Part shown: piece by piece, positions 1-8,100 of the stretch
How positions within the stretch are numbered: position 1 is the stretch's first letter
Layout: each line of letters begins with the position of its first letter
NCBI GenBank assembly: GCA_045629585.1
Contig: JAZQRM010000080.1
Location: 1 to 64,000, forward strand
Length of the DNA: 64,000 bases
Origin: Taishania sp045629585
GTDB lineage: Bacteria > Bacteroidota > Bacteroidia > Flavobacteriales_D > Crocinitomicaceae
Direction of reading: 5' to 3'
Notes under the pieces: model-generated
What the model was told of the DNA's origin: nothing
The model's input: the letters and a program-made list of their open reading frames with translations, nothing else
Databases searched by the model: none
Position numbers and translations under genes: made by a program

Positions 1-1668
1 ATTAAAGCAGAATTAGTTTCACGTGGATATAATACTCCACTTGTCGCTGATATTCACTTCACACCAAACGCCGCTGAAGTGGCCGCTGATTATATTGAAA
101 AAATCAGAGTAAACCCTGGTAACTACGCGGATAAAAAGAAATTTGAGGAAATTGACTACACCGACGATTCCTACGAAAAAGAATTACAACGAATAGAGGA
201 AAAGTTTACTCCTTTGGTTCTAAAATGTAAAGCTTTGGGTCGAGCGATGCGAATTGGTACCAATCACGGATCCCTTTCCGATCGAATCCTTTCCCGATAT
301 GGTGATACTCCTGAAGGAATGGTCCAATCAGCAATGGAATTCATTCGAATTTGTGAGAAAAACGACTATCATAACTTAGTTATTTCCATGAAAGCGTCTA
401 ATACCTTAGTCATGGTGCAAGCCTACCGACTATTAGTCGCAACAATGAAGGAAAATAACATGAATTATCCACTTCACTTAGGTGTTACCGAAGCTGGAGA
501 TGGTGAAGATGGACGCGTAAAAAGTGCTGTCGGAATTGGCGCGTTACTAGAAGATGGATTAGGAGATACGATTCGTGTTTCATTAACTGAAAATCCAGAA
601 TATGAAATTCCTGTTGCTCGTAAATTAGTAGAAAAATTTGCCCTAATTGACAGTGAAATAAACACTGAAAATTTACCCTTAACTTATAATCCATTTGCTT
701 ACAACAAACGTGAAACATTAGAAAATCATCACATTGGAGGATCTAAAGTTCCAGTTGTATTTGCAGATTTAAGCAAAAAGGAAAACATAACTGCAGCTAA
801 CTTCTTTGGATTTGGTTACAATTATTCAGTAGAATTAGACAAGTGGAATATACAAGATCAAGCAGCGGATGTCGTTTACATCGGAATAAATTCTATTGAT
901 TTTGAAGTACCTGGAACCTTAGCCGTTTTACAAGATTACAAAACGTATATTAAAAATCCAGCAGCGAAATACACTCCCTATTGTACTATGGACGAAGCCA
1001 AGATTTTTGGAAATAAATACGCTTACGTCCACATTGACATTAACAATTTAGACAATTTAGATTGGGAAGCCATTCAACCCAACTGGATTTTGGTGGTTGA
1101 AACCAAGAAAAATCATAAAACAGCCATTTTAAGAAAGTTTCGTTTACTCCTTGATATTAAAGAAATTAAAAACCCTGTAATAATTAAAGATTCACGTGAA
1201 ACAATCGATCAAGAAACCTTCCAATTACATATTTCATCTGATTTAGGTATTCATCTCATTGACGGCTTTGGAGACGGATTATGGATCACAGGTAACCACC
1301 CCACTCGATTCATCAATTCACTTTCATTTGGAATTTTACAGGCTACACGTACACGAATTTCAAAAACAGAATACATTTCTTGCCCATCTTGCGGACGTAC
1401 TTTATTTGATTTACAAGAAACTACCGCAAAAATTCGCGAGAAAACAAGTCATTTAAAAGGATTAAAAATCGGAATTATGGGCTGCATCGTAAATGGACCA
1501 GGTGAAATGGCGGACGCAGATTATGGTTACGTTGGATCAGGTGTAGGAAAGATCAATTTGTACAAAGAAAAAGAGGTTGTCAAAAGAAATATAAACGAAG
1601 AAGATGCTGTAGATGCATTAATTCAATTAATAACTGATAATGGTGATTGGATAGACCCAACACATTAA
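1..1668 (+). CDS. ispG: 4-hydroxy-3-methylbut-2-en-1-yl diphosphate synthase (IspG/GcpE), 5' end missing
   Basis: Iron-sulfur enzyme of the MEP isoprenoid pathway that reductively converts MEcPP to HMBPP. The reading frame is open from base 1, so the N-terminus lies outside the window; a GTG at 79 is not the real start because the upstream codons read LVADIHFTPNAAEVA, typical TIM-barrel IspG sequence. About 555 residues are visible. The C-terminal domain carries the [4Fe-4S] ligands: CPSC (visible residues 461 and 464) and GCIVNGPGE (Cys 495 with the following Glu). The long stretch between barrel and iron-sulfur domain matches the large inserted form found in Bacteroidota, chlamydiae and plants, against roughly 370 residues in E. 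coli. The family call is firm. Two degenerate parS-like sequences lie inside the gene (see findings). Confidence 0.97.
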   Translation: MKAELVSRGYNTPLVADIHFTPNAAEVAADYIEKIRVNPGNYADKKKFEEIDYTDDSYEKELQRIEEKFTPLVLKCKALGRAMRIGTNHGSLSDRILSRYGDTPEGMVQSAMEFIRICEKNDYHNLVISMKASNTLVMVQAYRLLVATMKENNMNYPLHLGVTEAGDGEDGRVKSAVGIGALLEDGLGDTIRVSLTENPEYEIPVARKLVEKFALIDSEINTENLPLTYNPFAYNKRETLENHHIGGSKVPVVFADLSKKENITAANFFGFGYNYSVELDKWNIQDQAADVVYIGINSIDFEVPGTLAVLQDYKTYIKNPAAKYTPYCTMDEAKIFGNKYAYVHIDINNLDNLDWEAIQPNWILVVETKKNHKTAILRKFRLLLDIKEIKNPVIIKDSRETIDQETFQLHISSDLGIHLIDGFGDGLWITGNHPTRFINSLSFGILQATRTRISKTEYISCPSCGRTLFDLQETTAKIREKTSHLKGLKIGIMGCIVNGPGEMADADYGYVGSGVGKINLYKEKEVVKRNINEEDAVDALIQLITDNGDWIDPTH

Positions 1669-1682
1669 ATATTCAAAATAAA

Positions 1683-1730
1683 GGGGTTAAACAGTTATTT
1701 TTTTAATATATTTAAAAAGCTATTAACCCC
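1683..1730. repeat. 8-bp inverted repeat between ispG and the DUF805 gene
   Basis: GGGGTTAA at 1683-1690 is matched by TTAACCCC at 1723-1730, around an AT-rich 32-base loop. It ends seven bases before the ATG of the DUF805 gene and begins 14 bases after the ispG stop. It could be a weak terminator for ispG, an operator, or a leader hairpin. There is no U-run after the right arm, so a classical terminator is not supported. Confidence 0.35.
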
Positions 1731-1737
1731 AATTATT

Positions 1738-2043
1738 ATGAACAGTTTCTTTTCTTACAAACGCGTTACACGAACTTTGTTTTGGTTAGTTACATTGATA
1801 TTATCAATCTTCGCATTTTTAATCCTACAATTTTTAAACGGACAACTTCAATCTCTATTTATAGCTTTTGTCTCAATACTACAAATTTATTTCATTGTAC
1901 TAAGACTACATGACATCAATAGATCAGGATGGAATATCCTCTGGTTATTCATTCCAATTATCGGTTGGGGATTATTAGTTTATTATTTACTACGAATTGG
2001 TCAAACAGGAAATAATATTTACGGACAAATGATCCAACGATGA
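1738..2043 (+). CDS. DUF805 family small membrane protein
   Basis: A 101-residue integral membrane protein. Hydrophobic segments lie at about residues 12-30, 38-54 and 64-86. The core RLHDINRSGWNILW followed by an FIPIIGW helix is the hallmark of DUF805, a widespread family of unknown function related to E. coli YhaH/YhaI. The usual N-terminal aromatic motif is reduced to NSFFSYKRVTR, within the range of the family. It stands alone between ispG and a terminator, so context gives no functional hint. ATG at 1738 is the only sensible start. Confidence 0.85.
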   Translation: MNSFFSYKRVTRTLFWLVTLILSIFAFLILQFLNGQLQSLFIAFVSILQIYFIVLRLHDINRSGWNILWLFIPIIGWGLLVYYLLRIGQTGNNIYGQMIQR

Positions 2044-2075
2044 ATTTATAATTTTAATAACTTTTATTTATATAA

Positions 2076-2108
2076 TCCGATTGTAAGCTAACAACCGGAT
2101 TTTTTTTT
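2076..2108 (+). terminator. Rho-independent terminator after the DUF805 gene
   Basis: TCCGATTGT and ACAACCGGA form a nine-base stem with one A/C mismatch around a six-base loop, followed directly by a run of nine T. It sits 32 bases after the DUF805 stop. The remaining bases up to 2263 hold only a small hairpin (AAGGTA-CAAA-TACCTT, 2207-2222) and no recognisable gene. Confidence 0.8.
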
Positions 2109-2263
2109 CACATGAAACGATGTTAACTAAATAATCAACCTAAAATCTTACTCAAAGACGATTCAAAATGCATTTCTAAGCGATTTAAGGTTGTTTCACC
2201 TGTAAAAAGGTACAAATACCTTACCTAGTTCGCGTTCGTTAAATACAAGAGGTCACATTTTTA

Positions 2264-2312
2264 AAATAAAAAATCCTTTTAAACAACTGTACTTCAATCA
2301 TTTAAAAGGATT
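2264..2312 (-). terminator. Rho-independent terminator of mnmG
   Basis: A perfect 12-bp inverted repeat (AATCCTTTTAAA at 2272-2283, TTTAAAAGGATT at 2301-2312) with a 17-base loop lies 29 bases beyond the mnmG stop. Read on the minus strand it is followed by TTTTTTATTTTAA, so it terminates the leftward ybeY-mnmG operon. Confidence 0.85.
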
Positions 2313-2341
2313 AAATTGAAATATTGCGAAAAATACTAATA

Positions 2342-4216
2342 CTATCTTCCCAAAGTAATCAACAACACAGAAATATCAGAAGGGCTCACTCCAGAAATTC
2401 TAGAAGCTTGTCCAATTGTTGTCGGACGTATAGCTGTCAATTTTTCTTTGGATTCTGACGACAATGATTTCATTGCACGATAATCAATGTGATCAGGAAT
2501 ATTAACATCTTCCAAACGATTCATCTTAGCAGCGACTTCTTCTTCTCTTTGAATATATCCTTCGTACTTTAATTGTATTTCTGTTTGCTCAACAATATCA
2601 CCATGCTTAGCATTTAATTCCTCAGCCACCAATTTAGAATCTACACTTACTGACAACAAATCTTCCATACTAATATTTGGACGAGCTATCAATTGAGATA
2701 ATTTCACTTGTTGTGTAACAGGAGACGATCCTTTAGCTTCCAAAACAGGATTAATAACTTCAGGTACTACACCTTCTTTTCTCAAAGCTTTCTTTAATAA
2801 TTCTGTCCCTTCCACTTTATATTCAACTCTTCGTAAAGCCTCATCCTCTTGCATACCGACTGCATGAGCCAGCGGAGTTAAACGAATGTCGGCATTATCC
2901 TGACGAAGTAAAATACGATATTCCGCTCTTGACGTAAACATACGATAAGGTTCCTTTGTTCCCTTCGTTATCAAATCATCAATCAACACTCCAATATAAG
3001 CTTGATCACGGGTCAAAATTATCGGCGCTTCTTCTTTCACTTTACGAGCCGCATTCATACCAGCCATCAAACCTTGAGCCGCTGCTTCTTCATATCCAGT
3101 TGTACCATTAATCTGGCCAGCAAAATATAAACCTTCAACCAACTTAGTTTCCAAAGTATGCTTCAGCTGAGTCGGTGGAAAATAATCATATTCGATAGCA
3201 TAACCAGGTCTGAACATTTTAGCATTTTCAAAACCAGGAATTGTACGCATTGCTTGAAGTTGAACTTCCTCTGGTAAAGAGGTACTGAAACCATTTACAT
3301 AAATCTCAACTGTATTCCACCCTTCCGGTTCAACGAAGATTTGATGACGATCGCGATCCGCAAAACGATTTATCTTATCTTCAATACTTGGACAATAACG
3401 AGGACCAGTAGATTTAATTTGACCATTGAACATTGGAGATCTATCAAATCCCGTTTTCAAAATTTCATGTGTCAAATCATTCGTATACGTAATATGACAA
3501 GGACGCTGAATACTTAAAGGTTTCGTCAAAGAGGTATATGAAAATTTTGAATTCAAATCATCTCCTGCTTGAACTTCCATTTTAGAATAATCCAAAGAAC
3601 GACCATCCACACGTGGGGGTGTTCCGGTCTTCATTCGTCCAGCTTCAAACCCTAGCTTCAACAAATCCTCAGTAACTCCAGTTGCACGAGGTTCACCAGC
3701 ACGACCTCCACCCATTTGTTTTGTTCCGATGTGAATCAAACCATTTAAAAAAGTTCCATTTGTCAAAACCACAGTTTTTCCAAATATATCCAAACCTATT
3801 CCAGTTTTAACTCCAACAACCTTTTCACCTTCTACGATAATCCCGTTGCACATATCTTGCCAAAAATCAACATTCGGATTACGCTCCAAATGTAATCTCC
3901 ATTCTTCAGCGAACTTCATTCGATCATTTTGCGTTCGAGGCGACCACATAGCTGGTCCTTTTGACATATTCAACATTCTAAATTGAATTGCAGACAAATC
4001 CGAAACAATTCCCGAACCACCACCTAAAGCATCAATTTCTCTCACAATTTGACCTTTTGCAACACCTCCCATCGCAGGGTTACAACTCATCTGCGCAATG
4101 GTATTCATATTCATTGTCACCAACAAAACTGAACAACCCATTTTCGCGGCCGCATTCGCGGCCTCACACCCTGCGTGACCGGCGCCAACGACGATCACAT
4201 CATATTCATTCAACAT
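2342..4216 (-). CDS. mnmG: tRNA uridine-5-carboxymethylaminomethyl(34) synthesis protein MnmG (GidA)
   Basis: FAD protein that, with the GTPase MnmE, installs the carboxymethylaminomethyl group on U34 of tRNAs reading split codon boxes. The 624 residues are normal length. The dinucleotide-binding motif GAGHAG lies at residues 11-16, a conserved Cys in MSCNPAMGG at residue 45, and the signature GQINGTTGYEEAAAQG near residue 370. The C-terminal helical domain that contacts MnmE and tRNA is complete. It is the last gene of the leftward run DUF4175 - HATPase - ybeY - mnmG. Its start codon is only nine bases from the first parS palindrome, so bound ParB would cover its upstream region. MnmE is not in the window. 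Confidence 0.98.
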   Translation of the reverse strand: MLNEYDVIVVGAGHAGCEAANAAAKMGCSVLLVTMNMNTIAQMSCNPAMGGVAKGQIVREIDALGGGSGIVSDLSAIQFRMLNMSKGPAMWSPRTQNDRMKFAEEWRLHLERNPNVDFWQDMCNGIIVEGEKVVGVKTGIGLDIFGKTVVLTNGTFLNGLIHIGTKQMGGGRAGEPRATGVTEDLLKLGFEAGRMKTGTPPRVDGRSLDYSKMEVQAGDDLNSKFSYTSLTKPLSIQRPCHITYTNDLTHEILKTGFDRSPMFNGQIKSTGPRYCPSIEDKINRFADRDRHQIFVEPEGWNTVEIYVNGFSTSLPEEVQLQAMRTIPGFENAKMFRPGYAIEYDYFPPTQLKHTLETKLVEGLYFAGQINGTTGYEEAAAQGLMAGMNAARKVKEEAPIILTRDQAYIGVLIDDLITKGTKEPYRMFTSRAEYRILLRQDNADIRLTPLAHAVGMQEDEALRRVEYKVEGTELLKKALRKEGVVPEVINPVLEAKGSSPVTQQVKLSQLIARPNISMEDLLSVSVDSKLVAEELNAKHGDIVEQTEIQLKYEGYIQREEEVAAKMNRLEDVNIPDHIDYRAMKSLSSESKEKLTAIRPTTIGQASRISGVSPSDISVLLITLGR

Positions 4217-4224
4217 ATTTTTCG

Positions 4225-4240
4225 CGTTTCACGTGAAACA
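4225..4240. other. parS site 1 (ParB-binding centromere sequence)
   Basis: CGTTTCACGTGAAACA matches the universal bacterial parS consensus TGTTTCACGTGAAACA at 15 of 16 positions, with a perfect 14-bp palindromic core. It lies nine bases upstream of the mnmG start codon. Confidence 0.88.
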
Positions 4241-4271
4241 AAATTACTCCAAACCCACCGATTACAAAAAT

Positions 4272-4287
4272 TGTTTCACGTGAAACA
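4272..4287. other. parS site 2
   Basis: TGTTTCACGTGAAACA, an exact 16/16 match to the parS consensus, in the ybeY-mnmG intergenic region. Its centre is 47 bp from that of site 1. Confidence 0.9.
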
Positions 4288-4303
4288 CAAACTATATCCA
4301 GAA

Positions 4304-4319
4304 TGTTTCACGTGAAACA
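4304..4319. other. parS site 3
   Basis: TGTTTCACGTGAAACA, an exact 16/16 match to the parS consensus, 32 bp centre-to-centre from site 2 and just beyond the ybeY stop codon. Confidence 0.9.
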
Positions 4320-4330
4320 GCGAGACCGAA

Positions 4331-4771
4331 TTACAATGTTAATATTGTTTCACGTGAAACAATAAGATTGAGCATTTCATCCTCCTTTAATCTCATATTT
4401 TTTTCATCCTCATCTGTCTTATCACCATACCCACACAAATGCAAAATACCATGAACTAAAACTCTTTTAAATTCATCACTAACATCTGTTCCAAATTTCA
4501 AAGAATTAGACTTAACTGTATCTACAGAAATATATAAATCACCAATTATAACATCACCCTCGCAATAATCAAATGTTATAATATCTGTATAATAATCATG
4601 TTGCAAATAAATCTGATTAACCTCTAAAATTTCCTCATCATTAACTAAAATGACATTAACCATGCCCAATTCTTTCTTTTCAATAATACAAACTTCCGTG
4701 TACCATGAAAACAAAAATTCCGAGTCTAAACCCGGAATTTCACTTATATTTTGATAATGTAAATCAACCAT
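4331..4771 (-). CDS. ybeY: Endoribonuclease YbeY, 16S rRNA maturation
   Basis: Metal-dependent endoribonuclease involved in 16S rRNA 3'-end maturation and ribosome quality control. The protein has 146 residues. TDIITFDY lies near residue 62 and the metal motif HGILHLCGY at 107-115 (His107 and His111). The third metal His of the classical HGxLHLxGYDH motif is absent; here the sequence runs GYGDKTDED, which I recall as the common Bacteroidota form. The last ten residues (IVSRETILTL) extend past the usual end and are largely encoded by a parS site. Its ATG overlaps the TAA of the upstream HATPase gene by one base, which suggests coupled translation. mnmG follows after 114 bases. Confidence 0.95.
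   Translation of the reverse strand: MVDLHYQNISEIPGLDSEFLFSWYTEVCIIEKKELGMVNVILVNDEEILEVNQIYLQHDYYTDIITFDYCEGDVIIGDLYISVDTVKSNSLKFGTDVSDEFKRVLVHGILHLCGYGDKTDEDEKNMRLKEDEMLNLIVSRETILTL
4346..4361. other. parS site 4, inside the 3' end of ybeY
   Basis: TGTTTCACGTGAAACA, an exact 16/16 match, 42 bp centre-to-centre from site 3. It lies within the ybeY reading frame, where it encodes the residues VSRET near the C-terminus. Confidence 0.9.
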
Positions 4772-5190
4772 TACTTATTAAATAAAATTTTAACTCTCGT
4801 TCCGTTATTTTCAAAAACAACATCCTCAGCAAGGCTCTTCATAAGAAAAACACCTCTACCATTTTCCTTTTCTAAATTCTCAGGTTGAGTTGGATCAGGA
4901 AGGTTGTCAAAATCAAAACCATTTCCCTCGTCATCTATTTGAAATACAAAATTACAATCTCCTTCTAAAACTTTAATAAAAACATTGGAATTAATTTTGT
5001 ATTTATTACCATGAATAACAGCATTATTAAATGCTTCCGTTACAGCAATCAAAACATTCCCGTATTCGTTTATAACATTTACATTACTACAAACTCGATC
5101 AATTAAACTTTCAACGATGTGTAAATTTCCCAAATCTGAATTAACCTTTAATTCATCAATAACTGTAAAAGATGTATCCATAAAAACCAT
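4771..5190 (-). CDS. RsbW-like histidine-kinase-type ATPase
   Basis: A 139-residue stand-alone HATPase_c domain of the anti-sigma / serine-kinase (RsbW, SpoIIAB) type. The N-box is NAVIHGNKYK (residues 56-65), the G1 box DDEGNGFD (86-93) and the G2 box GRGVFLMKSL (111-120). There is no phosphoacceptor domain. In known members this fold binds ATP and either phosphorylates or sequesters a partner protein. No partner anti-anti-sigma or PP2C phosphatase gene is next to it; instead it lies between a DUF4175 gene (nine bases upstream) and ybeY (one-base overlap). Translation may begin at the second Met (5181). Target unknown. Confidence 0.85.
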   Translation of the reverse strand: MVFMDTSFTVIDELKVNSDLGNLHIVESLIDRVCSNVNVINEYGNVLIAVTEAFNNAVIHGNKYKINSNVFIKVLEGDCNFVFQIDDEGNGFDFDNLPDPTQPENLEKENGRGVFLMKSLAEDVVFENNGTRVKILFNK

Positions 5191-5199
5191 ATGCTATAA

Positions 5200-8100
5200 T
5201 CAATGATTTAGAAATTCATTAGATCTTTCCTTGTAATACTTTTGATACCTAGGGTCGATAATTTGAATTTCTTCAATTTGTTTTAATTTCTCTTTGTTAT
5301 ACTCATTAATTAAAATAAGGTTACTTGGATTAACATCTTTTCCTTCTTTTGATTCACGCTCTTCAGACCACTCTCTTTCTTCTAAAGCTTTCTCACTTTC
5401 CAACATTCTAGTAACAATATTCTTTTGTCGATTTATCATTTGCTGATTAAAGCGTCTATTTACTATATCTTCTTCTTGTTTTTCTAAATCTTTAATCGCT
5501 TCACTAAGACCATTAGCACCTTTACTACCCTCCTTCAATTGACCTTTAAGTTCCTCCAACTGCTTACGTATTAAAGATTGTTCCGCTGCCATCTTGGCTA
5601 TTTCCCTAGCACCTAATCCTAACGAACCGTTTTCACCTTCACCACCCTTTTCTTTACCATCTTTATCACCAGGATTAGAACCTTTTTCCATTTGTTCCAA
5701 CTGCTTTTTAAGCTGTTCTTTCATCTTAGAAAGTGAATCACCAGAACCTGGTTTTGGTTTACCTTTACTACCCGGTTTATCACAAGAACCATCACCATCC
5801 TTCATACTTTGCATATCACTTTGCATCTGTTGTAAAGCTTCATTCAACATTAAAGAAAGATTATTAAAAGAAGTCATAGCGTATTGTTGATGCATATTCA
5901 ACGCAGAAATACGTCTCTCCTGGATATCATCTAGTGCTAGAACATGATTACTATTTATATTTTTAATTTCATCATCTACAAACTTGGCAATCTTAGCTTG
6001 ACGTTCTGCAAGTTTATAAAGTGAATCAGAAACCGGTTTAAAATCATCTACAAGATTACTTTGTTTTTTAGATAGATTTTTAAAATAAGGATCACTACTC
6101 TTAACCTTATAAAAAGCATCGATTAAATACTCCTGACTATGTGATAAAGACACAAGAGATTTTAAAATCTGCCTTAATAAATCAATATCTTCCCCTTGCT
6201 GTTCTTCCTTACTTTTATTTTGAGCAGCGTCTAATTGCTTGGCCATCTCTTCCATTTTATCAGCTGCAGATTTCTGTGATTTAGAACTCTCCTTCTTATT
6301 ACTCTTCTCTAGTTTCTCAAAAGCATTATTCAAATCATCACTCGTTTCGTTGGCCTTTCCCTCCAAATCAGGTAAGGTAAATGGTCTTTTCAAATTCTGA
6401 TTATCCTCACTCAGTTCTTTCAACTTATCTTTTACATCATCAAATTTTTGATTTAGTTCCTTTTGTTTTTGTACATCTCTACTATCTGCATCTTTCTTCT
6501 TTTGAATTTGTTCCTCTAAAGAACGTTGTTCTTCAGCCAAAGACTTAAGTTGGTTTTCAAGATTGTCAATTTTTTCATCCACTTGCATCCTCTTTAGATT
6601 TTCAATGGAACGATCTAGATTACGGTTCATATCCTCAGAAGACTTCTTTAAATCTTCCAAAGTTTTATTAACATCTTGCTTTTTATTATCCTGAACCATA
6701 CTTTGCAACTTATCCAGTAAAGCTTTCATTTCATCATCCATCAATTGTTTGAGTAGTTCGTTTAGCAACTCTTGTTTTTCCAGTAGACTTTTATCTTCTT
6801 TACTTAATTTATCCAATTCCTTCGCGTTTTCCTCCAATTCTTTCTGCACATTCTTAGCATCCTCCATCAATTGATTATAATCATTGAATAGTTGCTTGGT
6901 TTGATTTTGCAGTTTCCAATCTAAAGACTTACTAGAATTAATATCTCTTTTCAATTTATTTAATTGGTCTTGAAAAGAAAAAATATCTTGTTGCATAGCG
7001 GAAAGATTCGTTTGCATTTTATTCTGCATTTCCTCTCTATTTTGAATCAATTCTTCTTTAGAAGGTACTATCAGTTTCGTTTTATTACTAAATGAAGTTT
7101 TTCCACCATGTACACAATCATTATCAGTTACTGAAAAATAATACTCGACCACATCATCACTGGCTATCTTTTCTCTTAAAAAATCAACAGCAAACTCAAA
7201 AGAAGATTCTAATCCACTGACCTTTTTAACCTCTATAGAATTACTTCTTTTACCTTCTGTGTTAGTAATGGTATAATTAAATTTTAATGATTTAAGGCCA
7301 TTATCATCCGACACCTTTCCTTTAAAATAACGTTTATAAAGACCCATTGAATCAATAAATTCATCCACCAATATTAATGGATATTCGTCCTTAACCACTT
7401 GTATTTGGAAGATAAGAGAATCGAAAACAAAATTGTTATCATCCTTCAATAATACGACTCCACGTTGGTTTGAAAACGCTTTAAAAGATCTACTAAAACT
7501 TTTAGATTTATAAGAAACTAAAGAATCATTTAAGTAAAAATCAACAAGGGAGCAATTCTTTGTTAATCCTTTCCATTGAATATAAGAACCTTCAGGAACA
7601 ACCAAATCTGACACATTAAGAAAACTTTCACTCTTCTTATCAAAACAAGAAGGAAAAGAAACATCGGCTGAAAATTGAATTAAACTAGGTCTATTTTTCA
7701 CCGAAATAGTATAACTCTTGGAATTATATTCACCTGCTTCAAAATAAAAAAAACCGTTAACAACAGCTTTACCTAAGTCCACAGAATTAGAACCATCACG
7801 TTCTTTGGACAATAACTCCTTTCCTTTACTAGACTGAATAAAAACCCTATCCGGAATAGCATCTCCAACAAGAGTTAATCGAAACTTAATATTTTCGCCT
7901 TCTACATAATCCCCTCGAAACTGTTCGACAACAAACTGAAAAGGTGCTGGTTTTTCAAACATCATGTTATAGTTAATAATCCGTTTAGATGAATCAACTA
8001 TAAGAGCAGGTTTAAACAAAATAATACCTCCCAAAAACAAAATACAAGGAATGACATATTTCAAAAAAGCCAAAGTCTTCTTTTCGTCAACAGCCGTTGT

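Noticed and set aside
465..473. DnaA-box-like TTATCCACT in ispG
   Set aside because: One mismatch from the consensus, single and inside a coding sequence. Such matches are expected by chance in an AT-rich genome.
2191..2206. TGTTTCACCTGTAAAA near the mnmG terminator as a parS site
   Set aside because: Three mismatches, including the central CACGTG core, which ParB needs.
5594..5890. 98-residue plus-strand open frame within the DUF4175 gene
   Set aside because: Antisense shadow of the Gly/Lys/Pro linker; Pro/Ser-rich without recognisable structure.
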